From positions 62,001 through 126,000 of the forward strand of contig NZ_NCSM01000013.1 in NCBI RefSeq assembly GCF_002224125.1: a DNA stretch of 64,000 nt, written 5' to 3'. Numbering within the stretch: position 1 is the stretch's first letter; each line of letters opens with the position of its first letter. Source of the DNA: Streptomyces sp. NBS 14/10 (GTDB lineage: Bacteria; Actinomycetota; Actinomycetes; Streptomycetales; Streptomycetaceae). Positions 41,251-49,786 of the stretch are shown piece by piece. Under the pieces are notes generated by a model. It did no database searches. It was not told the DNA's origin and saw nothing but the letters and a program-made list of their open reading frames with translations. Position numbers and translations under genes: made by a program.

Positions 41251-42075
41251 TCACGCCTGGCGCGTGGGCAGCACGATCACCTGGCGCAGGTTCACATGGG
41301 CCGGGCGGCTGGTGACGTACGCGATCAGGTCGGCGATGTCCTCGGAGGAGAGCCCCCCGAGGGCGGCGAACATGTCGTCCAGCTGGCTGGTCGCCGTCGT
41401 GTTGTCGACGTGGCTGCCGAGCTCGCTCTCGGTCAGCCCCGGCTCGATGTTGGTGACGCGCACATTCCGCGGGCCGAATTCGGTGCGCAGCGACGCCGAC
41501 AGCTGGGTGAGCGCGGCCTTCGTCGCCGAGTACACCGCATAGGTGGGGAACGGCACATGCGCCCCGATGGAGGAGATGTTGACGAGGTCGGCGGGCCTGC
41601 CGTCCGCCGCCGCGGCGAGCAGGTCCTGGGTGAAGGCGCCCACGACGCGCAGCGCTCCGGTGAGGTTGGTGTCCACCATGCGGGTCCACTCGTCGGTCCG
41701 GCCGGCGTCGATCGGGTTCGGCAGCATCACCCCGGCGCCGTTGACCACCAGGTCCACCGGGCCGAAGGCGTCGTGGACCCGGGCGGCACCGGCGGCGACC
41801 GAGGCCTCGTCGGTCACATCGACCGGGACCGCGAGGGCCTGTCCGCCGTCGGCGGCGATCTTCCCCGCCAGCTCCTCCAGCCGGTCGGCGCGCCGCGCCC
41901 ACAGCGCCACCCGGGCGCCCCGGGCGGCGAGCAGCCGGGCGGTCGCCGCGCCCATACCGCTGGCGGCCCCGGTGATGACGGCGGTGCGCCCGGCGAGGTC
42001 GCCGGTGTTCGAGGCGACCTCACCGGTGTTCGCAGCGAGGGTGGCGGTGTTCGCGGCGACGTCTGCGTGGTTCAT
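41251..42075 (-). CDS. SDR-family oxidoreductase with repeat-bearing N-terminus
   Basis: 274 residues. The Rossmann motif AVITGAASGMGAATARLLAA, VALWARRADRLEELA, the NVAG-like VVNGAGVM and an intact active site (NISSIGAHVPFPTYAVYSAT with K: Ser, YxxxK) mark an active classical SDR of the NADP-preferring clavaldehyde-dehydrogenase-like group. The first 25 residues contain three near-repeats of V-A-A/S-N-T-x-x-L/V, encoded by three 21-bp repeats. The ATG at 42075 has AGGAG eight bases upstream. It is divergent from an HTH regulator gene. The substrate is unknown. Confidence 0.9.
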   Translation of the reverse strand: MNHADVAANTATLAANTGEVASNTGDLAGRTAVITGAASGMGAATARLLAARGARVALWARRADRLEELAGKIAADGGQALAVPVDVTDEASVAAGAARVHDAFGPVDLVVNGAGVMLPNPIDAGRTDEWTRMVDTNLTGALRVVGAFTQDLLAAAADGRPADLVNISSIGAHVPFPTYAVYSATKAALTQLSASLRTEFGPRNVRVTNIEPGLTESELGSHVDNTTATSQLDDMFAALGGLSSEDIADLIAYVTSRPAHVNLRQVIVLPTRQA

Positions 42076-42225
42076 TTCTTCTGCTCCTGAGGTGTCGTGC
42101 GGTGGTGTCGTGCCCCTCGGCACGTCCTCAAGGCTGCGGTCGCCGCGCCGCCTTACCCAGGGTGCTGCTTTTCCTGGGTCTGCCAGTACCAGGTTGGCGG
42201 CGGAGGGCTCACCTACCCTCAAGGC

Positions 42226-43143
42226 ATGCACGACGACGCTCTCGGTGACTTCCTGCGCTCACGGCGCGCCCGTATACGCCCCGAAGAGGTGGGGCTGATC
42301 TCCCATGGGCGCCGCCGGGTGCCGGGGTTGCGCCGGGAGGAGGTGGCCCAGCTGGCCGGGGTCAGCGTGGACTACTACGTCCGGCTGGAGCAGGGCCGCG
42401 GCTCGAACGTGTCCGACGCCGTGCTCGACGCGGTCGCTCGGGTGCTGCGGCTGACCGAGGCCGAGCACAGCCATCTGCGGGATCTGGCCAGACCCAAGCA
42501 GAGCCGGGGCCGGAGGAGCGGGGCGGCGGCGCGCGAGGGCGGCGGGCGGGCGCTGCGTACGGGGGTGCGCACCCTGATGGACACCATGACGGGCACGCCC
42601 GCGTTCGTCCTCGGGCGGCGGATGGACGTCCTGGCGTGGAACGCCCTCGCGGACGCGGTGTCGGGCTTCTCCGCGATGGCCGAGGGAGAGCGCAACGCCG
42701 CCCGGCACACCTTTCTGGACCCGACGGCCCGCGAGTTCTACCTCGACTGGGCCACGGTGGCCGCGGAGACGGTGGCCTATCTGCGGCTGGACGCGGGACG
42801 GCACCCGGACGACCCGCTGATGGCGTCGCTGATCGGTGAACTGGCCATGAAGAACGAGACATTCCGCCGGCTCTGGGCCGATCACCCGGTCAAGGAGAAG
42901 ACCCACGGGGTCAAGCGCATGCGCCATCCGGTCGTGGGCGATCTGGAGCTGGGATACGAAACGCTCGCGCTGCCTGGCGATCCGGACCAGCTCCTGGTCG
43001 CGTACACGGCAGTGCCGGGCTCGGCCGCCGCGGAGAAGCTGGCGGTGCTCGCGAGCTGGGCGGCGAGCCAGGGCGGGGCCGATTCGGCGGCCGAGGACGG
43101 CCGCGCGAAAGGTGACAAGCCCTCATCTTCCAGGCGCGGTTGA
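42226..43143 (+). CDS. XRE-type HTH regulator with MmyB-like ligand domain
   Basis: 305 residues. The HTH covers RRVPGLRREEVAQLAGVSVD then YYVRLEQGRG, a hallmark of the large MmyB/HTH_31 actinobacterial family. From about residue 105 the C-terminal MmyB-like domain (PAFVLGRRMDVLAWNALADA, HPVKEKTHGVKRMRHPVVGD, LELGYETLALPGDPDQLLVA) resembles a PAS-type ligand pocket. These regulators commonly control a divergent oxidoreductase gene, here the SDR at 41251. The ATG at 42226 has CAAGG upstream. The gap between them has CCCAGG/CCTGGG inverted arms near 42157-42179 that could be the operator. Confidence 0.9.
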   Translation: MHDDALGDFLRSRRARIRPEEVGLISHGRRRVPGLRREEVAQLAGVSVDYYVRLEQGRGSNVSDAVLDAVARVLRLTEAEHSHLRDLARPKQSRGRRSGAAAREGGGRALRTGVRTLMDTMTGTPAFVLGRRMDVLAWNALADAVSGFSAMAEGERNAARHTFLDPTAREFYLDWATVAAETVAYLRLDAGRHPDDPLMASLIGELAMKNETFRRLWADHPVKEKTHGVKRMRHPVVGDLELGYETLALPGDPDQLLVAYTAVPGSAAAEKLAVLASWAASQGGADSAAEDGRAKGDKPSSSRRG

Positions 43144-43257
43144 GTGGCGGAAACCTGACCTGAATCGCCCCTGAAGAGACAACGCAAAGTCAAATTCTTG
43201 TTTCAGACCTGTCCGAACAGATCGTTCGATGACAATCTCTGCTCGGTCACTGCGCAT

Positions 43258-43325
43258 GTCAGATGCACGTCAGATACACGTCAGATGACCGCGCGCACCA
43301 CTCCTCGCACCACTCCTCGCACCAC
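43258..43325. repeat. two adjacent tandem repeats upstream of the M4 protease
   Basis: GTCAGAT starts at 43258, 43269 and 43280, giving three 11-bp units (GTCAGATRCAC). From 43296 comes CACCACTCCTCG in 2.5 copies of 12 bp. The array lies 75-145 bp before the protease start. The 11-bp spacing puts each copy on nearly the same DNA face. Confidence 0.75.
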
Positions 43326-43400
43326 CGGGCGACCCACCCACGGCCGCCCGCACCCCCTACACAGGGCCGCGACCCCGCGGCCCCAAGGCAAGGAGACCGA

Positions 43401-45014
43401 GTGAGATCCATCGCTTCCGCCACCCGTAAGAAGTCTGTCCGCGCCGCGGCCCTCGTCGCCTCCGCCGCGATGGTCGTGATCGGCGTACAGAGCGGCCCGG
43501 CCAACGCCCAGGCCGAGCGCAGCCGTGAAGCCGGCGCGACGGCGCTGCCGCTCTCCGCCCAGGAGCGCGCGTCCGCGATCAAGGCCGCGCAGGCCGACGC
43601 CTCCGCCCAGGCCGAGTTCCTCGGGCTCGGGGCCCAGGAGAAGCTTCTGGTGCGGGACGTCATCAAGGACGCGGACGGCACCGTTCACACCCGTTACGAG
43701 CGTACGTACGCCGGGCTGCCGGTCCTCGGCGGCGACCTGGTCGTCCACGAGAAGGCCAGCGGCGCGCGCACCGTGACCAAGGCGACCTCGGCCACGATCT
43801 CCGTGCCGAGCGTCTCCCCCGAGGTGTCGTCCGCCGACGCCAAGAGCACCGCCCTCAAGGCGGCCACCACCGACGACAAGGCCGGCAAGTCGCCGCGGAA
43901 GGTCATCTGGGCGGCGTCCGGGAAGCCGGTGCTGGCCTGGGAGACCGTCGTCACGGGCATGCAGAAGGACGGCACCCCGAGCGAGTTGCACGTCATCACC
44001 GACGCGGCCACCGGCAAGAAGCTGTTCGCCGACGAGGCCGTCGAGACCGGCACCGGCACCAGCAAGTACAGCGGCACGGTGACGCTCGGCACCACCAAGA
44101 GCGGCAGCACCTACAGCCTCACCGACGGCACGCGCGGCAACCACAAGACCTATGACCTGAACCAGGGCACGTCGGGCACCGGCACCCTGTACACCGACGC
44201 CGACGACGTATGGGGCGGCGGCCGTCAGACCGCCGGTGTCGACGCGCACTACGGCGCGGCCGAGACCTGGGACTTCTACAAGGAGGTGCTGGGCCGCAAC
44301 GGCATCAAGAACGACGGCGTCGGCTCGTACTCCCGGGTCCACTACGGCAACAACTACGTCAACGCGTTCTGGCAGGACTCCTGCTTCTGCATGACCTACG
44401 GTGACGGCTCGGGCAACGCCAACGCGCTCACCTCGATGGACGTGGCCGGCCACGAGATGAGCCACGGTGTGACCGCGGCCACCGCCAAGCTCAACTACAG
44501 CGGCGAGTCCGGCGGCCTCAACGAGGCCACCTCCGACATCATGGCCTCCGCCGTGGAGTTCTACTCCGCGAACTCCTCCGACGTCGGTGACTACCTCATC
44601 GGCGAGAAGATCAACATCAACGGCGACGGCACCCCGCTGCGCTACATGGACAAGCCCAGCAAGGACGGGGCGTCCAAGGACTACTGGTCCTCGACGCTCG
44701 GCAACATCGACGTCCACTACTCCTCCGGGCCCGCCAACCACTTCATCTACCTGCTGTCCGAGGGCAGCGGTGCCAAGGTGATCAACGGCGTCAGCTACAA
44801 CAGCCCGACGTACGACGGCTCCACGGTCACCGGCATCGGCCGGGACAAGGCCATCAAGATCTGGTACAAGGCCCTGACCACGTACCTGACCTCGACCTCC
44901 AAGTACGCGCAGGCCCGCACCGCCACGCTCAGCGCGGCGACCGACCTGTACGGGGCGAGCAGCACCGAGTACAAGGCCGTCGCGGCCGCCTGGACCGCGA
45001 TCAACGTGAAGTGA
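43401..45014 (+). CDS. secreted M4-family (thermolysin-like) metalloprotease
   Basis: 537 residues. The signal peptide (MRSIASATRKKSVRAAALVA, cleavage near ANAQA) is followed by an FTP/PepSY-type propeptide (about 40-215). The M4 catalytic domain has the zinc motif VAGHEMSHGVT (H-E-x-x-H near residue 350) and the third ligand in SGESGGLNEATSD (Glu about 20 residues on). The C-terminal region includes DVHYSSGPANHFIYLLS, with the active-site His. Length and order match Streptomyces neutral proteases, which digest extracellular protein. The GTG at 43401 has AAGGAGA. A terminator follows, and tandem repeats precede it. Confidence 0.95.
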   Translation: MRSIASATRKKSVRAAALVASAAMVVIGVQSGPANAQAERSREAGATALPLSAQERASAIKAAQADASAQAEFLGLGAQEKLLVRDVIKDADGTVHTRYERTYAGLPVLGGDLVVHEKASGARTVTKATSATISVPSVSPEVSSADAKSTALKAATTDDKAGKSPRKVIWAASGKPVLAWETVVTGMQKDGTPSELHVITDAATGKKLFADEAVETGTGTSKYSGTVTLGTTKSGSTYSLTDGTRGNHKTYDLNQGTSGTGTLYTDADDVWGGGRQTAGVDAHYGAAETWDFYKEVLGRNGIKNDGVGSYSRVHYGNNYVNAFWQDSCFCMTYGDGSGNANALTSMDVAGHEMSHGVTAATAKLNYSGESGGLNEATSDIMASAVEFYSANSSDVGDYLIGEKININGDGTPLRYMDKPSKDGASKDYWSSTLGNIDVHYSSGPANHFIYLLSEGSGAKVINGVSYNSPTYDGSTVTGIGRDKAIKIWYKALTTYLTSTSKYAQARTATLSAATDLYGASSTEYKAVAAAWTAINVK

Positions 45015-45108
45015 GCTCGATCCATCCCGAGCACCTGAGGCACCCCAGCACCTGAAGCACCTCACGCACCTGAAGTAGGCCCGGCGCCAGAGGAGCGCCG
45101 TGCCGGCG

Positions 45109-45139
45109 ACGGGCCGCACCGCAACCCGGTGCGGCCCGT
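45109..45139 (+). terminator. terminator after the M4 protease
   Basis: ACGGGCCGCACC (45109-45120) and GGTGCGGCCCGT (45128-45139) form a perfect 12-bp stem with a 7-base loop, followed by TCCCGT. Confidence 0.8.
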
Positions 45140-45211
45140 TCCCGTCCCCACCGCCGCCGCCCCCGCTGTCCCCTGCTGTCCCCACCGCTGATCGGCACAT
45201 ACGCTGCTGCC

Positions 45212-46297
45212 ATGACTCAACACGTACGCGGTGTCATCGCCCCGGGCAAAGGCGAGCAGGTCAGGATCGAGACGATCGTGGTGCCGGACCCCGGGCCCGG
45301 CGAGGCGGTGGTGCAGGTGCGGGCGTGCGGTGTGTGCCACACCGACCTGCACTACCGGGAGGGCGGCATCAACGACGAGTTCCCCTTCCTGCTCGGCCAT
45401 GAGGCGGCCGGTGTCGTGGAGTCCGTCGGGGAGGGCGTCACCGAGGTGGCCCCCGGCGACTTCGTGATCCTCAATTGGCGTGCCGTATGCGGCCAGTGCC
45501 GGGCCTGTCTGCGCGGCCGCCCCTGGTACTGCTTCAACACCCACAACGCACGCCAGAAGATGACCCTCACCGACGGCACCGAGCTGTCCCCGGCCCTGGG
45601 CATCGGCGCCTTCGCCGAGAAGACCCTGGTGGCGGCCGGGCAGTGCACCAAGGTCGACCCGGCCGCATCGCCCGCCGCGGCGGGCCTGCTGGGCTGCGGT
45701 GTGATGGCCGGTCTCGGCGCGGCGATCAACACCGGCGCGGTGGGGCGCGGCGACTCGGTCGCCGTCATCGGCTGCGGCGGTGTCGGCGGCGCGGCGATCG
45801 CCGGGTCCCGGCTGGCCGGAGCCTCGAAGATCATCGCGGTGGACGTGGACGACCGGAAGCTGGAGATGGCGCGCACCCTGGGCGCCACCCACACCGTCAA
45901 CGGCAAGACCGCCGACACCGTCGAGGCCATCCAGGAGCTGACCGGCGGCCACGGCGCCGATGTCGTGATCGACGCGGTCGGCCGGCCCGAGACCTACCGC
46001 CAGGCCTTCTACGCCCGCGACCTGGCCGGCACCGTGGTGCTGGTCGGCGTGCCCACCCCGGAGATGAAGCTGGAGCTGCCGCTTCTGGACGTCTTCGGGC
46101 GCGGCGGCGCGCTCAAGTCCTCCTGGTACGGGGACTGCCTGCCCTCCCGCGACTTCCCGATGCTGATCGACCTGTATCTGCAGGGGCGGCTCGACCTCGA
46201 CGCGTTCGTCAGCGAGACGATCGGTCTTGACGATGTCGAGGAGGCGTTCGCGAAGATGCACCGCGGCGAGGTGCTGCGCTCGGTGGTGACGCTCTGA
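45212..46297 (+). CDS. mscR: S-(hydroxymethyl)mycothiol dehydrogenase
   Basis: 361 residues, zinc-dependent class-III-type alcohol dehydrogenase. [20 protein letters not shown] and [20 protein letters not shown] with GHEAAG give the catalytic zinc ligands. [16 protein letters not shown] holds the structural zinc. The NAD fold has [20 protein letters not shown]. It oxidises the formaldehyde-mycothiol adduct, and related MscR reduces S-nitrosomycothiol. The closing [20 protein letters not shown] is typical. The TGA shares an A with the next ATG (TGATGA), so it is translationally coupled to the MBL gene, the usual pairing in mycothiol users. Confidence 0.93.
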   Translation: MTQHVRGVIAPGKGEQVRIETIVVPDPGPGEAVVQVRACGVCHTDLHYREGGINDEFPFLLGHEAAGVVESVGEGVTEVAPGDFVILNWRAVCGQCRACLRGRPWYCFNTHNARQKMTLTDGTELSPALGIGAFAEKTLVAAGQCTKVDPAASPAAAGLLGCGVMAGLGAAINTGAVGRGDSVAVIGCGGVGGAAIAGSRLAGASKIIAVDVDDRKLEMARTLGATHTVNGKTADTVEAIQELTGGHGADVVIDAVGRPETYRQAFYARDLAGTVVLVGVPTPEMKLELPLLDVFGRGGALKSSWYGDCLPSRDFPMLIDLYLQGRLDLDAFVSETIGLDDVEEAFAKMHRGEVLRSVVTL

Positions 46298-46935
46298 TGA
46301 CTCCCCCGCCCGTACGCATCGACCGGCTGATCACCTCCGGCACCTTCTCCCTGGACGGCGGCACCTGGGAGGTGGACAACAACGTCTGGCTGATCGGCGA
46401 CGACAACGAGGTGTACGTCATCGACGCCGCCCATGACGCGGACGCGATCATCGAGGCGGTCGGGGGCCGGCGGCTGCTCGGCATCCTGTGCACCCACGGC
46501 CACGACGACCACATCGACGCGGCCCCGGACGTCGCCGACCGCACCGGCGCGCCGATCCTGCTGCACCCGGACGACGAGGTGCTGTGGAATATGCGCCACC
46601 CCGACCGCAAGCCGGACGGGGCGCTGGCCGACGGCGATGTGCTCACCGTCGGCGGCACCGAGCTGCGGGTGCTGCACACCCCCGGCCACTCCCCGGGCGC
46701 GGTCTGCCTCCATGCCCCCACGCTGACCACGGTCTTCTCCGGGGACACGCTCTTCCAGGGCGGCCCGGGGGCGACCGGTCGCTCGTACTCGTCCTTCCCG
46801 ACGATCGTCGAGTCCATCCGGGAGCGGCTGCTGTCGCTGCCGACGGAGACCGTCGTACGCACCGGCCACGGCGACCCGACCACCATCGGCGACGAGGCCC
46901 CGCATCTGGAGGAGTGGATCGCCCGCGGCCACTGA
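46297..46935 (+). CDS. metallo-beta-lactamase-fold hydrolase coupled to mscR
   Basis: 212 residues. The MBL metal motif THGHDDHIDA (H-x-H-x-D-H, about residues 66-73), HTPGHSPGAVCLH and the later FSGDTLFQGGPGATGR plus RTGHGDPTTIG supply all ligands. It is glyoxalase-II-like and, being coupled to the mycothiol formaldehyde dehydrogenase, probably hydrolyses the S-formylmycothiol thioester to formate and mycothiol. The role is inferred from context. Its ATG overlaps the mscR stop by one base. Confidence 0.9.
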   Translation: MTPPPVRIDRLITSGTFSLDGGTWEVDNNVWLIGDDNEVYVIDAAHDADAIIEAVGGRRLLGILCTHGHDDHIDAAPDVADRTGAPILLHPDDEVLWNMRHPDRKPDGALADGDVLTVGGTELRVLHTPGHSPGAVCLHAPTLTTVFSGDTLFQGGPGATGRSYSSFPTIVESIRERLLSLPTETVVRTGHGDPTTIGDEAPHLEEWIARGH

Positions 46936-47127
46936 GGGCGTTCCGGGCCGGCCGGCATGGGGCCCGTCGGCCCCCCATCGGCCCTCGCCGGCCCTCGCCG
47001 GTCCGCATCGGGCCGCACCGTACGCGCCGACCCGCACCGTACGCGCCGGTCCGCAGCGGCCCGTGCCGTCCCGCCCGGCGGGACCGCGCGGGCCGGCGGG
47101 CGGGACCGCCGTGACACCATCGGCCGT

Positions 47128-47625
47128 GTGATCGACCTCGGCTACTCCCTCTCCCGCCGCTTCCCCGACCCCCCGCAGACGGACTACCGCACCGCGGATG
47201 TGCACACCCTGCGCCACGACCTGTTCTGCGGCGATGTCTACCTCGCCGATACGGAAGCGGACCGCGAACTGTCCACAGCCTGGGGATGGGTGCCCGTGCT
47301 CGACTTCGCCTGGGCGCTGTGCGACATCGTGGAACGGCTCGACCGCGATCCGCTCGGCAGCCGCTCCGCGCGCCCCGTCCACGCCGAGCTGGACTTCACC
47401 GAGTCGACCGACCGGCTGCTCTTCGAACGGCGCTTCGGCTGGGTGGACATCACGGCCGACTGGGTGGAGGCCGAGGACGCGCCGCTCACCTTCAACCACA
47501 CCGCGCTGCGCCGGGAGGCCCGCGACTTTCTGCACGATCTGATCGCAGACCTCGCCGATATGCACGAAGGGCTGGCCGACAACCCGGCGGTGTGGGAGCT
47601 GCAGGCCCGCTACCCCCGCGTCTGA
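47128..47625 (+). CDS. conserved hypothetical protein
   Basis: 165 residues: MIDLGYSLSRRFPDPPQTDY, TAWGWVPVLDFAWALCDIVE, LDFTESTDRLLFERRFGWVD and LHDLIADLADMHEGLADNPA. No signal, TM or catalytic motif is seen; it is Asp/Glu-rich with many aromatics. I recognise it only as a Streptomyces protein of unknown function (DUF7878-like, low certainty). Start GTG 47128 is preferred because the conserved-looking sequence begins there. The upstream 190 bp is made of short CGCACCGTACGCGCC-type repeats. Confidence 0.75.
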   Translation: MIDLGYSLSRRFPDPPQTDYRTADVHTLRHDLFCGDVYLADTEADRELSTAWGWVPVLDFAWALCDIVERLDRDPLGSRSARPVHAELDFTESTDRLLFERRFGWVDITADWVEAEDAPLTFNHTALRREARDFLHDLIADLADMHEGLADNPAVWELQARYPRV

Positions 47626-47636
47626 CCCCCGGTCCG

Positions 47637-48362
47637 CTAGCCCCGGGTTTGCACCGCCTCCTCCACCCGGATGCCCAGCCGGGCCGCGAGCGCCGGAGCC
47701 AGGTCGAGCAGCTGCGGCGGGCTGATCACCGCGCCCGCCAGATGCTCCATACCCCGCGCGATGTCCAGCTCCGTGACCGCGCGCAGATCGACGTCCGTCA
47801 TCCGCGCCTGGGTGAAGTCCGCCCCGCGCAGCACACAGTCCACGAACTCGACCCGCTCCAGCACCGCCCCGCCGAAGTCCGCCTCCGCCAGCACACACCC
47901 CTCGAAGACGACGTCCGTGAGCCGCGCCGTCCGCAGATTCAGATAGTCGATCTTCCCGCCGCGGACCAGCACCCGCTCCAGCACCGCCCCGTGCAGCTGG
48001 ACCCCGCCCAGCCGGGCGTCCACCAGCTCCACATCCCGCAGCCGCGCCTCCGAGACATCGGCGCCCACGCCCCGCACGCCCTCCAGCACACAGTCGAGGA
48101 ACCTGGCCCGGGACAGCCGGGCCTCGTCGAATGCGCAGCGGCGGAACCCGCAGTCCAGGAAGCGCGCACCGCCCGCCCGCTGCCCGGCGAAGTCCAGGTC
48201 GGCGAAGTCCAGCCCGTCGTAGTCCCCCTCCGGCTCCAGCTCCCCGCCCTCGTAAGGCCGCAGCTCGGGCAGCACCACCTCCGGCCGCCGCGCCGCCCGC
48301 ACCGCGCCCGCCGCCCCGCTCCTGCCGCGCCCCGCCATACCCGCTCCGTCCCGTCCTGCCAT
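47637..48362 (-). CDS. pentapeptide-repeat protein
   Basis: About 241 residues. After an Ala/Gly/Arg-rich start come two blocks of A(D/N)LxF-type pentapeptides: DYDGLDFADLDFAGQRAGGA, DVSEARLRDVELVDARLGGV, LADVVFEGCVLAEADFGGAV-like units and CVLRGADFTQARMTDVDLRA. This predicts a right-handed quadrilateral beta-helix, followed by a short helical C-terminus (LLDLAPALAARLGIRVEEAV). Some such proteins protect DNA gyrase; no evidence ties this one to that. The start is uncertain: ATG 48362 is used, with ATG 48386 in frame; neither has a strong ribosome-binding site. Confidence 0.88.
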   Translation of the reverse strand: MAGRDGAGMAGRGRSGAAGAVRAARRPEVVLPELRPYEGGELEPEGDYDGLDFADLDFAGQRAGGARFLDCGFRRCAFDEARLSRARFLDCVLEGVRGVGADVSEARLRDVELVDARLGGVQLHGAVLERVLVRGGKIDYLNLRTARLTDVVFEGCVLAEADFGGAVLERVEFVDCVLRGADFTQARMTDVDLRAVTELDIARGMEHLAGAVISPPQLLDLAPALAARLGIRVEEAVQTRG

Positions 48363-48496
48363 GGCCCGCTCTATCCCGCCCTCCATCGTGAACCACGCCA
48401 CTGACAACGGCCCGATGTCACGTCTCGCCGCGCCGCCTCGTCGTACCCGTGAAACGCGATCCGCCCTGGGTCGCAGTACGGGAAGGAGTGCTGCCC

Positions 48497-49684
48497 ATGC
48501 GCCGTATCACCGTCGTCGGCGGCGGTCTGGCCGGTCTCACCGCGGCCATCGCCGCCGCCGAGGCAGGAGCCGTGGTGACCCTGCACGAGGCCCACCACTC
48601 ACTCGGCGGCCGCGCCCGCACCGCCCCCGCCCCGTACCGCGTCAACGAAGGCCCGCACGCCTTCTACGCGGGCGGGCCGCACTGGGCGTGGCTGAAGCAG
48701 CGCGGGCTGGCGGGCCCGCTCGCTCACCTCTCGCCCCTGGAGGCCGCCCGGCTGCGCTTCCACCGCGACGGGCGGCTGCGCCGCGTGCCGCCGGCCGCCA
48801 TGATCAGGCTGCTGCGGGCCAAACGGGCGCCGGTCGACGCCGACTTCACCACCTGGGCGACGGGCGTCGTCGGCGCGGCCGGGGCCCGCGCGGCTGCCAA
48901 CTACGTCGGCGTCGCCACCTTCCACCACGCCCCCGGGGAGCTGTCGGCCGCCTTCGTCCAGGAGCGGTTCCGGCGCTCCGCCAAGGTGCCGCCCGAGGCC
49001 CGCTATCCGCGCGGCGGCTGGGGCGCGGTCGTCGAGCGGATGGCCGACCACGCCTGGAAGCTCGGCGTACGGCTCGAAACCGGCTCCCGGGTGGACACGC
49101 TGCCCACCGACCAGGGCCCGGTGATCGTCGCGACCGCCCTGCCCACCGCCCGCGCGCTGCTCGGCGACGCCTCGCTCACCTGGGACAGCGGCCGTACGGT
49201 CCTGGTCGATCTGGCCGTACGCACCCGGCGCGGCGACGCGTTCGCCGTCTCCGACCTCGACTCCCCCGGCTGGGTCGAACGCTTCACGGCCCAGGACCCC
49301 TCGCTGGCCCCGCCCGGCGAGCAACTGCTCCAGGGCCAGGTGCCCATCGGCCCGGACGAGACCAGGGCCGACGGCCTCGCCCGCGCCGAACACCTGCTGG
49401 ACCTGGGCTTTCCGGGCTGGCGCGAGCGTACGGTCTTCCGCCGGGTGGCCCTGGCGACCGGGCGTACGGGGGCGGTGGACGCGCCCGGCACCACCTGGCG
49501 GGACCGGCCGGCGATCCACCGGGGCGACGGGGTGTATCTGGCGGGGGACCAGGTGGCGGCGCCGGGGGTGCTCTGCGAGGTGTCGTTCAACAGCGCGCTC
49601 ACAGCGGCCACGCTCGCGCTCGGCGGGCGGGTCGGGGACGCCCCCGCCGCCGCGTCGGGGGGCGCTTCGGGGGCGCCTCGGTGA
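48497..49684 (+). CDS. FAD-dependent oxidoreductase (phytoene-desaturase-like fold)
   Basis: 395 residues. The FAD motif VVGGGLAGLTAAIAAAEAGA (G-x-G-x2-G) opens the protein, followed by EAHHSLGGRARTAPAP, the second FAD contact typical of amine-oxidase/phytoene-desaturase folds. ARYPRGGWGAVVERMADHAW matches the family's P-x-G-G motif, and GVYLAGDQVAAPGVLCEVSF is the C-terminal FAD-binding segment. The substrate is unknown. The ATG at 48497 has GGAAGGAGTG upstream. It is divergent from the pentapeptide gene. The last 25 residues are a Gly/Ala tail. Confidence 0.87.
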   Translation: MRRITVVGGGLAGLTAAIAAAEAGAVVTLHEAHHSLGGRARTAPAPYRVNEGPHAFYAGGPHWAWLKQRGLAGPLAHLSPLEAARLRFHRDGRLRRVPPAAMIRLLRAKRAPVDADFTTWATGVVGAAGARAAANYVGVATFHHAPGELSAAFVQERFRRSAKVPPEARYPRGGWGAVVERMADHAWKLGVRLETGSRVDTLPTDQGPVIVATALPTARALLGDASLTWDSGRTVLVDLAVRTRRGDAFAVSDLDSPGWVERFTAQDPSLAPPGEQLLQGQVPIGPDETRADGLARAEHLLDLGFPGWRERTVFRRVALATGRTGAVDAPGTTWRDRPAIHRGDGVYLAGDQVAAPGVLCEVSFNSALTAATLALGGRVGDAPAAASGGASGAPR

Positions 49685-49720
49685 CCGCCGTCACGCCCGG
49701 GCGCGGCCCAACGCCCCTTG

Positions 49721-49740
49721 ACCTGAACTTTGGTTGAGGT
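49721..49740 (+). promoter_or_regulatory. MerR-type inverted repeat before the quinone oxidoreductase gene
   Basis: ACCTGAAC-TTTG-GTTGAGGT has arms matching at 7 of 8 positions and sits next to TTGACC (49718-49723), a -35-like hexamer. Compact palindromes of this ACCT/AGGT form are usual for MerR-family sites. No matching -10 is obvious and no MerR gene is in the window. Confidence 0.5.
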
Positions 49741-49786
49741 TGGAGGGTGGCCGTACGACAGCCCCACCGGCCCAGGGAGAACACCC

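Noticed and set aside
42004..42066. Operator array inside the SDR gene start
   Set aside because: The 21-bp repeats are in frame and lie after a well-placed ribosome-binding site and ATG, so they are coding expansion rather than an operator.
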